37,022 nucleotides of DNA from Bacteroidota bacterium (GTDB lineage: Bacteria > Bacteroidota > Ignavibacteria > Ignavibacteriales > Ignavibacteriaceae): NCBI GenBank assembly GCA_022708025.1, contig JAKIZM010000034.1, positions 1-37,022 of the forward strand. Direction: 5' to 3'. Within the stretch, counting starts at the first letter, position 1; every line of letters begins with the position of its first letter. The notes below the pieces were generated by a model. It ran no database searches, was not told the DNA's origin, and saw nothing but the letters and a program-made list of their open reading frames with translations. Positions 6,683 through 14,621 of this stretch are shown piece by piece. Made by a program: the position numbers and the translations under genes.

Positions 6683-7767
6683 TCGTATGATAATCTGATT
6701 TTGTCTTTGTCGGTTCTTATGAAATATCTTGTGTTGCCGTACTCTCTTTCGCTACTTATCAAAAATTGGTTTGCAGTAACTTCATCATCAAAAAGCGGCA
6801 TTAAACATTTGTTAATTTTGGAACGTTTTGAGCGGATTGCTTCTTGTCCAAAACCTTTTTTCCACCAAGCTTTCTTCTTCTTTTCATCAAAATAATAGTA
6901 GGGATATCTTTCGCGCATAAAACTATAAACAATATTTGCAAAATTTATATCTGCTAAATACCCTATAAAATGCTTTTCTTTTCCTTCTTGCTTCATCTCC
7001 AACAATTTAAAATAAATGGCAAATTCTTGTGGCTCAAGCTGAACAGAATTCAATCCAAATTTTACTTCTTTTGTATCTGCTTTCAGAATAATTTTAGTTT
7101 TATCGGTTAGAGCTTTTAACTGCTTCTGAGTTCGATCAACAAAATCATAATAGCTTTTAAGATTATTTATTTCATCACCTAAAACTGATCTTAATCGAAT
7201 ATAAGGGATTTCAGAAAGCTCAAGCTGTTTGGCTTCATTTTTATTTTGTGGGTAAAATCCTTTAAACTCATTTTCTTCACTGGTAAGAACATGAAGTAAT
7301 TTATCGTTCTCACGTCCGAATAAAGTTAATGCAAATGCAAGATGGACGCTCATTGTTTTTCTGCCTCCTGAAATTGAGCAGAAAAGAGTGGTATTGTTTC
7401 GTGAAGAAATATTTTTAATATACTCACAGGTCTTATTCGGAAAAAGAATATTGTGCTTATCTGTCCTTACATCTGAAAGCTCAATTGATTCTTCTTTAGC
7501 AGTAATAATGTGAGTATCGTTGTTTTCGAATGTAGGCATTTTGAGTTTGTATTTATCACAAAGTTTTTTGAGTTCTTTTTTCAAAGGTGACTTTGGAGTG
7601 TGCGGCGCTTTATCAATACCCAGGATTACATCTTTCCCCCGTTTAGTAGTCAGGATGTAAATCTCATCAATTGGCGTTTTTTCCTTTACAGCCAGACAGA
7701 AAAATGTTTCGGTTACAATTTGCGGAGTGAGTCCCGAGACACAGATGAGGATGTTTTTAGTTTTCAT
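6679..7767 (-). CDS. CARF protein, NE0113/ring-nuclease-like, winged-helix tail
   Basis: This 362-residue protein has an N-terminal CARF fold of the NE0113 (TIGR02584) type: ILICVSGLTPQIVTETFFCL at 6-25, then EIYILTT, and SGGRKTMS at 133-140. NCBI labels this family a Csm6-type ring nuclease. Ring nucleases cleave cyclic oligoadenylate and switch the type III response off. The C-terminal half (about 237-360) is extra: LEPQEFAIYFKLLEM and a later RSKRSKINKCL followed by a strand-like hairpin look like a winged helix. It may therefore be a ligand-controlled regulator instead of, or as well as, a ring nuclease. It overlaps the Card1-like gene upstream by 4 bases. Its stop codon lies in a REP repeat. 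Confidence 0.85.
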   Translation of the reverse strand: MKTKNILICVSGLTPQIVTETFFCLAVKEKTPIDEIYILTTKRGKDVILGIDKAPHTPKSPLKKELKKLCDKYKLKMPTFENNDTHIITAKEESIELSDVRTDKHNILFPNKTCEYIKNISSRNNTTLFCSISGGRKTMSVHLAFALTLFGRENDKLLHVLTSEENEFKGFYPQNKNEAKQLELSEIPYIRLRSVLGDEINNLKSYYDFVDRTQKQLKALTDKTKIILKADTKEVKFGLNSVQLEPQEFAIYFKLLEMKQEGKEKHFIGYLADINFANIVYSFMRERYPYYYFDEKKKKAWWKKGFGQEAIRSKRSKINKCLMPLFDDEVTANQFLISSEREYGNTRYFIRTDKDKIRLSYE

Positions 7768-8804
7768 AATTTTATGTTGTCCCCCTTTGCTATATTTATA
7801 ACTTTTAAAGAAAGTTCTTCAGCCCTCTTTATAAAAGCTTCAGAAGATTTATGAGCAGAGACAAAAATACCATTACCAAAAGTCCCACTTGCAATACTTC
7901 TAATTGTTTCCAACTGAAAGAGGTCAAACTGATTATCTGTCCTTCCGGATTTACAGGAAATCAAAAACAGTTTTTCATCTTTTAATGCAATTACATCAAC
8001 TTCATTTTGCACCTGGTTATCAGAAAGTATTTTTACACCTGATATTAGTTCAGCATTTTCCAATTTTCTTAACTTAAAATAAACATAATATTCAAGCCAA
8101 TCCCCGCTTTTAAAATCTGATTCTTTAACAGTAAAACTAGTTCGTTCATTATTTCCAAATTCTAGACGATAAGAACCAAATTGTTTATGAAAGATAAAAT
8201 TTCTATCAGGGCTTTTAACTGAAAACTTTGGATTTGATTGAGCAAGTTTTTTCTTTATCTCTTCATTAAACTTCAAAAATGATTTCATTAGAAGATTTGA
8301 TTCGATGAATTCAAATAAAGGATAATATTTTTCTATCTCTGCAAGCTCTTTTTGCTCAGTAATTTCATATCCGTAAGAGAGCAAATACTCTTTAATTGTA
8401 AGTGAAACTGAAAATTCCTCAACAATTTCTTTTGGAAGTAAATGTAAAATTTGCCTGTCCATTGTATCACAATAGAAAGCTGGTATCCCATTCTGTTTAG
8501 AAAACTCAAAAGCCGCAATAGACATAACTTTTGTTCCGCCTGTTAAATTAATTGAGATTGATTCCCTGTTTTCTTTCCTGATAATTCCAGTCAATGCCGT
8601 TTTAACTGAATCAGGATTGTAGGGTTTAATATTTTCATTTTCGATTTCAACTAAAATGTTTTTTGATTCAAACAATTGTTTAAGATTATTACCGCATCTC
8701 TTTTCATCTTCTGTTGTTAATAGATATACTTTCTCCGGTCTATACATAAACACCGGAATAACATTCGGCATTGGCTGACGGGATACCAGACAAATTTGTA
8801 TCAT
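7764..8804 (-). CDS. Card1/Can2-like CARF nuclease (DUF1887)
   Basis: This 346-residue protein has the architecture of the cyclic-oligoadenylate-activated nucleases Card1/Can2: an N-terminal CARF domain with NLTGGTKVMS at 86-95 and a C-terminal PD-(D/E)xK nuclease fold with GDWLEYYVYFKLRKL (Glu238) and NEVDVIAL (Asp270) followed by LISCKSG (Lys285). Characterised members cut single-stranded DNA and RNA, or supercoiled DNA, when ligand is bound. The usual Glu two residues before the catalytic Lys is Ser283 here. It is coupled by 4-base overlaps to the CARF genes on both sides. The family call is firm; activity is uncertain because of that substitution. Confidence 0.9.
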   Translation of the reverse strand: MIQICLVSRQPMPNVIPVFMYRPEKVYLLTTEDEKRCGNNLKQLFESKNILVEIENENIKPYNPDSVKTALTGIIRKENRESISINLTGGTKVMSIAAFEFSKQNGIPAFYCDTMDRQILHLLPKEIVEEFSVSLTIKEYLLSYGYEITEQKELAEIEKYYPLFEFIESNLLMKSFLKFNEEIKKKLAQSNPKFSVKSPDRNFIFHKQFGSYRLEFGNNERTSFTVKESDFKSGDWLEYYVYFKLRKLENAELISGVKILSDNQVQNEVDVIALKDEKLFLISCKSGRTDNQFDLFQLETIRSIASGTFGNGIFVSAHKSSEAFIKRAEELSLKVINIAKGDNIKL

Positions 8805-10033
8805 TTAATCTCCGGAAATGTTATTACATCAGTTGATTTTATAATCTCTTCAGTAAATAAATTTATTAATTCTAATGCTGCAATAAATTCATTTTCAGTT
8901 AATGCTTTCATTCCGTGAGCAAGAATTGAATTATTTCTAAGGTGCAGGACTTTTTTAATCTTTTCAAAATTATTATAAAACTTGGTCCCTGCCGGATTCT
9001 CTTTTTTGTTTAACAAATCAAATGCTGCGTAAAGCGGGAGTTTGATTTTCCCGTCTTTAAAATCGAAATATTTTTGTTTTATTTCTTCGGTTAACTCCAA
9101 AGGAATGTTTTCAATTTTAACATCTGAAGTGCTGCAATTAAATTCTTTTTCAAATTCAATTTGTCCTATCATTTCAAGAGATCTGTACAGTCTAGCAACA
9201 GCATCGTCATATTTACCTTCTTTTGCGCGTCTGCCGGCATTTTCAATTAAATCAAGAATTTTTTCAAAAGAGAGATTTTTTTCTTTTAGCTTAGCCAAAG
9301 CTGGCATATAGTCTTTTTCAAATTTGCCTTTAAGATTAAATACCCTTAGTTCTTCTGATGAAATAGATCTTAAAATTTCGAAGGCACCTGAGAAATTAAA
9401 TTTATCCCAAGCATCAAACATTTTTGAAAGTTTTGTCAGCAACACAGCTTTCTCTTGAAAATCTGGATGAAATTCGTGATTAGTTAAAAGCTCTATAGAA
9501 TTTATGTAGCGGAAGTTATTGAAAAGTTCTATAGCTTTTTCAAATATATTTTTTGAATAAAATTTATTCGGAGAAAGTGTGTTTCTTCTTTCAGTACCGG
9601 ATTTTACTCTTCCTCCTTCACCGCGTTCACCATAAACATAAGAGAGAGACCCAACCTTGTTTTCTATTGCAGCACTAACTAAAGCTGCTGACATTGCTTT
9701 CGTTCCGCTGGTATAATCAACACTGATTTTGTTAAGTGAATATCCTTGCTTTAATAATTGATTAATTATTTCAGAAAAATTAAAATGTAAAAACTCAAGA
9801 TCATTAACTTCTTCAATTAACATTTCAACAAGTTCTAAATCAATTTCTTCTTCAGCAATTAAATTCTTTATATGAGGTAAAGTAGTTTCAAAGCTTTTTA
9901 CTGATCCGATAAGAATGAGAATATTCGGATTAGAATCTTTGATGGAAAAAAACAATCCGTGTGCAATATCCGCTCCATTAGCACCGGTGCCGACGGTCAT
10001 AATTAAAACTTTTTTTGATTTGTTTTCAGACAT
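8801..10033 (-). CDS. CARF-HEPN ribonuclease, Csm6-like (TIGR02710 type)
   Basis: A 410-residue protein with an N-terminal CARF domain (VGTGANGADIAHGL at 14-27, DYTSGTKAMSAALVSAAI at 106-123) and a C-terminal HEPN domain. The HEPN motif RNNSILAHG gives Arg366 and His373, within the R-x4-6-H pattern. In the known mechanism, cyclic oligoadenylate binding to a CARF dimer activates HEPN cleavage of RNA without sequence choice, causing dormancy until the invader is cleared. It is the first of three CARF genes joined by 4-base overlaps. The gap upstream holds REP repeats and the RAYT gene, so its expression may be separated from csm5. I recall the TIGR02710 assignment from the motif pattern. Confidence 0.9.
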   Translation of the reverse strand: MSENKSKKVLIMTVGTGANGADIAHGLFFSIKDSNPNILILIGSVKSFETTLPHIKNLIAEEEIDLELVEMLIEEVNDLEFLHFNFSEIINQLLKQGYSLNKISVDYTSGTKAMSAALVSAAIENKVGSLSYVYGERGEGGRVKSGTERRNTLSPNKFYSKNIFEKAIELFNNFRYINSIELLTNHEFHPDFQEKAVLLTKLSKMFDAWDKFNFSGAFEILRSISSEELRVFNLKGKFEKDYMPALAKLKEKNLSFEKILDLIENAGRRAKEGKYDDAVARLYRSLEMIGQIEFEKEFNCSTSDVKIENIPLELTEEIKQKYFDFKDGKIKLPLYAAFDLLNKKENPAGTKFYNNFEKIKKVLHLRNNSILAHGMKALTENEFIAALELINLFTEEIIKSTDVITFPEIK

Positions 10034-10054
10034 ATTTATATCCGTTTAATAATT

Positions 10055-10089
10055 GTAGCACAGTAGCACAGATTAGTAATCTGTGCTAC
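10055..10089. repeat. REP-like palindrome downstream of RAYT gene
   Basis: A symmetric 27-nt unit (10063-10089) has GTAG at both 5' ends and the stem GCACAGATT/AATCTGTGC. It is identical to 6614-6640. It is preceded by a truncated copy of its first eight bases (GTAGCACA, 10055-10062), a partial tandem duplication. It lies between the CARF-HEPN start and the end of the RAYT gene. Confidence 0.9.
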
Positions 10090-10103
10090 GGATTTTAAAC
10101 CAA

Positions 10104-10685
10104 CTAAATAACATCATAACCTTTACGACAGTAAGTATATTCCCACTCACTCAGATTTTCAACCAGACCCGCTTTAACGGGATTTAACAAAACATACCTA
10201 ATCACAAAATACAATTCCTTATTATCACGAACCCATCGATCGAAACTTTCATCCTGCCAGAACTTTCCTTTTCTATTCAGAATTTTGTTGCATTCACGAG
10301 CCGCTTTTCTCTTTATTGACTGCAGTATCTTAGAAATACCTTTATTGTTTTCCAACAGTTCAAATACTAAATGAAAATGATTAGGCATAATGCAGTAACA
10401 GATCAGTTTATAGTCTTTACCATCGGGATAATGCAAACAGTTTTTAACAATCTCAGCGCACGGTTTAATGTTTAAATAATTTTCTCCAAATTCACCTGAA
10501 TCAATTAACGCATCATATTTTTTGAAAAGCCTTTTGTCTTTTTCATTAACATTTTCACGATTCATTTTTTTTAACAGTTCGAGTTTTTCAAGAGGTATTG
10601 AGTTTACCAGCCGTGCTGTAATAAAATAAATACCGTCATTAAAATATAGGTGCGGTAAATTTCTACGATGAAAATGTGTATTCAT
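10104..10685 (-). CDS. REP-associated transposase (RAYT), HUH/Y1 family
   Basis: I chose the ATG at 10685, giving 193 residues that start MNTHFHRRNLPHLYF, the normal beginning of this family. RAYTs are single-strand nucleases that bind hairpins preceded by GTAG. The metal-binding HUH motif is present as MPNHFHLVF (His103, His105). The family block KFWQDESFDRWVRD and the C-terminal YVLLNPVKAGLV are also present. The Tyr often found in the helix after HUH is not obvious: the segment reads SIKRKAARECN, and ESYD is ESFD. GTAG palindromes flank the gene on both sides. It splits the csm operon from the CARF effector genes and is probably an insertion. Confidence 0.9.
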   Translation of the reverse strand: MNTHFHRRNLPHLYFNDGIYFITARLVNSIPLEKLELLKKMNRENVNEKDKRLFKKYDALIDSGEFGENYLNIKPCAEIVKNCLHYPDGKDYKLICYCIMPNHFHLVFELLENNKGISKILQSIKRKAARECNKILNRKGKFWQDESFDRWVRDNKELYFVIRYVLLNPVKAGLVENLSEWEYTYCRKGYDVI

Positions 10686-10694
10686 AATAATTAT

Positions 10695-10768
10695 GTAGCA
10701 CAGATTAGTAATCTGTGCTATTTTATTAAATACTTTTTGTTGAGGCACAGATTGCTAATCTGTGCTAC
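10695..10768. repeat. Two REP-like palindromes upstream of RAYT gene
   Basis: A near-symmetric 27-nt unit (10695-10721, ending CTAT instead of CTAC) sits 9 bases before the RAYT start. A 24-nt unit at 10745-10768 lies in the minus orientation. Both use the GCACAGATT/AATCTGTGC stem. Together with 10063-10089 they bracket the transposase gene, the classic RAYT arrangement. Confidence 0.88.
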
Positions 10769-10813
10769 CTAAATTAAATTTTAATGTAAACGGCATACCG
10801 AATTGTGCTAAAA

Positions 10814-12412
10814 CTATTCTACTTTCCCTTTATAATCTGCTTTTATTAAATTCTTTTTTTCAACCAGTAACTGAACATATACTTTCGAGCCATTTTTTAA
10901 TCCAAATCCTTCTAAACGAACACCTGAAAGAATAGTCTCTTTTCCAGTGTAATCTCCTTCAATAATTTTTACTCTAGGAGGTTTTGATTTATCGTTAATT
11001 ATCTCAGCAATAATAAAATCTTTATTGGGAATTGGTGTGGAAGTACTGGTTTTTGGTTGAAAAGATATTGACTCGTTCTTTTTTATTTTTGTTTTATAAA
11101 GTTCAAAATTTAAAAGATCCCCGTCATTTGATAAAGCTATCCAGCCAATAGGCAATTTTGTTGCTTCAACAATAGTTCTAGTTGTTGGGAATCTACCTTC
11201 GACAAGTTTTTTAGTTTGCGGGTTCTTACCAAGCTCAAGTAAAGAACGATATTGCTTAAATGCTTCCTTATTAGATTTATATAATACCAATCCTATTGAG
11301 TTATCAAAATATGTTTTACCACTTCCAAGCCGAAGCACACAAAACTCATTTCTATTTTGTTCAATAATGGTTTTTAACTCGTTATAAAACTCAATAATGT
11401 TCGAGTAATCAGTTTTATTTCCCTTATCATTCTTTATCTCAATGTTATGAAAAGAATTGAATGATTCTAATTCATAAATAATCGAAGCCAGTGAAAATTC
11501 ATTTAATACTTTAAATATATTTTTAATATCAAGCGAATTAAATACAGTTAATTCAGGCTGAATAAAACTTTTTTCAAGTTTCAATGTAAAAGTATTGATA
11601 ATATTCGGATTCAAAGTCTCGCTTGGCAAGGGAGATACTTCAAAATTATCTCTTAGTTTGATTCTCTGGAGTTTTAATACAGAAATATTTTCCATTTTAA
11701 AAGGTTCTGAATCAGTGACCTGAATAAATCTAGAGTCTAAACCGCTTTTATTTTCTTTATCTATTTTACCAAAAAGTTTTTGCTCATCATAGATATTGTT
11801 AAGTTCCTTATCAATATTTTTCCGGGAACGTAGATTCTTTAATCCCTTATCTATACTTTTTATTTTGTCCTTAGTTATTTGACTGTTTTTTTTCTCTTGA
11901 TCTAGTTTTTCAATTTTATTAAAAATTTCTTGTACTTTACTAATCAGAGAATTAATAACTTTTTTTCCAGAATCAGAATTCATCAGCCAATTATAAATAA
12001 TAGCAGTTCTCAAAGCTCCCTTAATTGTGCTGCCAGGTATATATGGTCTGCCCGAAGTATTAATAAAACGCTTGATTTTTTGATGCTTTAAATCTTGATC
12101 AACCGGAACTTTAAATTTTATAAAATCATTCACAGTATCGAAGTTTTTTTCAAGAAACGATTTAAGATCAAAGGTAGATTGAGTTTTACTTTTATCAATT
12201 TTATTACGAATAGACTTCACATATTCATCTAGCAAACCTTGTTTTGAAAATAAAGCTTTCTCAAATTTTTGCTCATCAAGATAAATAATTTGATTTTCCT
12301 CTTGAACAAAATCAGAATACGGCGAAAGATCATTGGCTTGATTTTGGGCAATAAAAATAGGTGTAAGTGTTTTAAACTTGATTATTTCTGATAAGTATTT
12401 TTCACTCTTCAT
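10814..12412 (-). CDS. csm5: Type III-A RAMP protein Csm5, with C-terminal extension
   Basis: Csm5 caps the 3' end of the crRNA in the Csm complex and recruits trimming nucleases. The RAMP core shows INTSGRPYIPGSTIKGALRT near residue 117, the conserved glycine-rich region of Csm5. At 532 residues it is longer than the usual 350-420. Two insertions explain this: a Lys/Glu-rich, coiled-coil-like stretch near 155-215, and a C-terminal domain after a Ser/Thr/Pro linker (TSTSTPIPNK), about 75 residues of alternating strands (FIIAEIINDK, VKIIEGDY, SKVYVQLLVEKKN) that resembles an OB or S1 fold. Its start overlaps csm4 by 11 bases. Confidence 0.9.
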   Translation of the reverse strand: MKSEKYLSEIIKFKTLTPIFIAQNQANDLSPYSDFVQEENQIIYLDEQKFEKALFSKQGLLDEYVKSIRNKIDKSKTQSTFDLKSFLEKNFDTVNDFIKFKVPVDQDLKHQKIKRFINTSGRPYIPGSTIKGALRTAIIYNWLMNSDSGKKVINSLISKVQEIFNKIEKLDQEKKNSQITKDKIKSIDKGLKNLRSRKNIDKELNNIYDEQKLFGKIDKENKSGLDSRFIQVTDSEPFKMENISVLKLQRIKLRDNFEVSPLPSETLNPNIINTFTLKLEKSFIQPELTVFNSLDIKNIFKVLNEFSLASIIYELESFNSFHNIEIKNDKGNKTDYSNIIEFYNELKTIIEQNRNEFCVLRLGSGKTYFDNSIGLVLYKSNKEAFKQYRSLLELGKNPQTKKLVEGRFPTTRTIVEATKLPIGWIALSNDGDLLNFELYKTKIKKNESISFQPKTSTSTPIPNKDFIIAEIINDKSKPPRVKIIEGDYTGKETILSGVRLEGFGLKNGSKVYVQLLVEKKNLIKADYKGKVE

Positions 12413-13445
12413 TTTTGCGACCCATAGATATTAAATATGCTTTACCATTACGATAAACTTTATGTTTATAATGATTGACAGAAGGCGATACATCCACAAC
12501 TCTACCAGTAATATTAGAATTTATTATACTGCCTTCAGTAATCATTCTGACTTGTTTACGGTGGCTTTCCGGTTGTCCTTCAACTCCAATTGAACCACCT
12601 CCTCTTTTAATTAAATCATACTGGATGATATTATCAAATTCTGATTGTGAAGAAGGATTAGCCAAAGAAAGTATCATCGAATAATTTGTTTGATTGCCAG
12701 CAATTCCTTCTATTTCCTTTATGATTACTTCTTCAATAAATCCTTTACCACTTCCCCTATCACCACCGATACCTTCATCAGCTAAAACTCTTAAACAAGT
12801 TATAAATTTCTTCTTCTCCGATTCGTTTAGTGATTCATTTAATAGAAAATAAAAGTGAGGTTTATAACAAATTTTACTGTCTTCATCGTAGAACGGAATA
12901 AGTTGAATTTCAGTTTGAAAATAGAAAGCATCCTCTCTATTTTCCTTATGCACAGCTGTTTTCGGAAAGATCTGTTCTTTAATGAAAGGAGATTTTATCT
13001 GTTTTGAAATTTGCAATTCGTCTTTTAATAGAGCATATTCATCAGCAAAAATGTGTAGCTCACTTAAATCAAACTTTGAAGAAAGTGATGTGGAATCAAA
13101 ACCTTCAGAAATTTTATTAAATGCATTTAACGAAATAAATTTTATTTTCTTCTCTTTTTTACCAAGCACTACTGATTGCTCAAAATAAATCTTTGGCTTC
13201 GGAAGGAAATAAATAAAACTACCAGATTTTATATTTTCAAGTAAGGGAAATGCAGAAGATATTGTAATTTGATTTTCATCCACAAGTCGTACAAACTCCT
13301 CGCCTTCTTTATAAACCATCTCATAGATGTTAGCAATAGCAGAGAAGAGAGTATCAGAATGGATAATATGGCTAACATCAACAAGAGAACCTTCCCCTAT
13401 ATGAAATTGTGCACCAGGTTTACATTTTAATATTATAGATTGCAT
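12402..13445 (-). CDS. csm4: Type III-A RAMP protein Csm4
   Basis: Csm4 binds the 5' handle of the crRNA and holds Cas10 in the complex. Diagnostic segments are FHIGEGSLVDVSHIIHSDTL near the N-terminus and ADEGIGGDRGSGKGF, the glycine-rich loop, near residue 225. I chose the ATG at 13445 (MQSIILKCKPG, 347 residues), four bases after the csm3 stop; an ATG at 13481 would overlap csm3 by 32 bases and add twelve residues unlike the family. It overlaps csm5 by 11 bases. Confidence 0.93.
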   Translation of the reverse strand: MQSIILKCKPGAQFHIGEGSLVDVSHIIHSDTLFSAIANIYEMVYKEGEEFVRLVDENQITISSAFPLLENIKSGSFIYFLPKPKIYFEQSVVLGKKEKKIKFISLNAFNKISEGFDSTSLSSKFDLSELHIFADEYALLKDELQISKQIKSPFIKEQIFPKTAVHKENREDAFYFQTEIQLIPFYDEDSKICYKPHFYFLLNESLNESEKKKFITCLRVLADEGIGGDRGSGKGFIEEVIIKEIEGIAGNQTNYSMILSLANPSSQSEFDNIIQYDLIKRGGGSIGVEGQPESHRKQVRMITEGSIINSNITGRVVDVSPSVNHYKHKVYRNGKAYLISMGRKNEE

Positions 13446-13449
13446 ACGT

Positions 13450-14139
13450 TTACCACTTATAGATTGATAAAACGCGTTCATTTTTATCAGAATAATTCGG
13501 AATATCTTTAGTTTCGAATTTTATATTATTAAATTTTATCTTTCCATATCCTCTTGAGCCACTACCACCAATATAGTCATCTTCTAAAAGACGCATTGCT
13601 TTTTTAATTTCTTTAATATGTTCCTCAGTTTTATTATCGTCGAATTCATTATATACTAATTCAAAATCAAATATTGTCCCCGCAGGAACTCTTTCAAGTT
13701 GGCGTGGATGTTGTGCAGTGCCGCTTTTTCTATCTATTGTATTTTCCCATTTCGTTTCGGTATAATCAAACTCAAGCTCTGAAAACTCTCCTTCTCTATT
13801 TTCCAGTTTTGTTTTTATATCGGGATTAATAAACGCATCGCGAACCAGCAGCCGCGTAACTTTTCCTTTTTGTCCATTCTGTGTAGTCGGCGGTTCACCA
13901 AATAATTCCTTCATTATTTCACTATCCGTTTCAACAGATTTACTGCCGACTTCTTTCGCTAGTTGAGAACGAAGTTTTCCCTTTAACGAGCTTCCTGGTA
14001 TGAAAGGTACACCTTCCGAAGTTTTGATTACATTAAGATCAATCCCTCCGATGTCAAGCGCAGTTTTTGAACCGCCAATGTGCAAACCGGTTAATAATTC
14101 AATTTGTCCTGTTATAAAAATTTTACTAATAAGTTTCAT
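13450..14139 (-). CDS. csm3: Type III-A backbone RNase Csm3
   Basis: Csm3 forms the repeated backbone of the Csm complex and cuts the target RNA every six bases. The protein is 229 residues, the normal size. Family motifs are IELLTGLHIGGS, IGGIDLNVIK with the probable catalytic Asp34, GVPFIPGSSLKGKLR, and DDYIGGSGSRGYGKI near the C-terminus. The intact Asp suggests active target RNA cleavage, which also ends cyclic oligoadenylate synthesis. Its start overlaps the csm2 stop by one base. Confidence 0.96.
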   Translation of the reverse strand: MKLISKIFITGQIELLTGLHIGGSKTALDIGGIDLNVIKTSEGVPFIPGSSLKGKLRSQLAKEVGSKSVETDSEIMKELFGEPPTTQNGQKGKVTRLLVRDAFINPDIKTKLENREGEFSELEFDYTETKWENTIDRKSGTAQHPRQLERVPAGTIFDFELVYNEFDDNKTEEHIKEIKKAMRLLEDDYIGGSGSRGYGKIKFNNIKFETKDIPNYSDKNERVLSIYKW

Positions 14140-14621
14140 TAGTCTTTTCCTCCATAGTATTTATGATATGCAATTATTGATTCAAAAAAATCCTGAAATT
14201 TTTTAACATCATCGTTAGAGTTTACATTTGTTATTTGATGATCTAAGAAAAAAAGTAATTTTTTTAGTTCATCTTTATCAGACCTCCCATAAACATAAGC
14301 AAGCTTAGGTCTAATAATTTGTAACTGTTCTTTGGCTCGTGCTTTTTTTGCTAGTGAAAAAACATTTCTTAGTTGTGATGTTGTTATGTTATCACTTTTT
14401 TGTAAAAGAGAAGATATAAAATCTTTTAATTTATTAATATAGCTATTGTATTCTAATTGATCTGGATTTTTGAAATAAGATTGATAATTTGAACCAAATT
14501 GAGTTGTAAGTTCGTTATTAAAACGCTCCTCCTCACCCTCAGTTTTGGTTTTCTTTTCACCCTTTTGATTATAACCTCCCTTAGGTTTACTCGAATAGTC
14601 CTGATACTGATGTCTAGTCAT
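14139..14621 (-). CDS. csm2: Type III-A small subunit Csm2
   Basis: Csm2 is the helical small subunit lining the crRNA-target channel. The protein is 160 residues. The C-terminal ~110 residues fit the family: YINKLKDFISSLLQK, then ITTSQLRNVFSLAKKARAKE and RPKLAYVYGR. The first ~45 residues are low-complexity and charged (KPKGGYNQKGEKKTKTEGEE) and probably disordered. It lies between cas10 (8-base overlap) and csm3 (1-base overlap), the usual type III-A order. Confidence 0.95.
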   Translation of the reverse strand: MTRHQYQDYSSKPKGGYNQKGEKKTKTEGEEERFNNELTTQFGSNYQSYFKNPDQLEYNSYINKLKDFISSLLQKSDNITTSQLRNVFSLAKKARAKEQLQIIRPKLAYVYGRSDKDELKKLLFFLDHQITNVNSNDDVKKFQDFFESIIAYHKYYGGKD

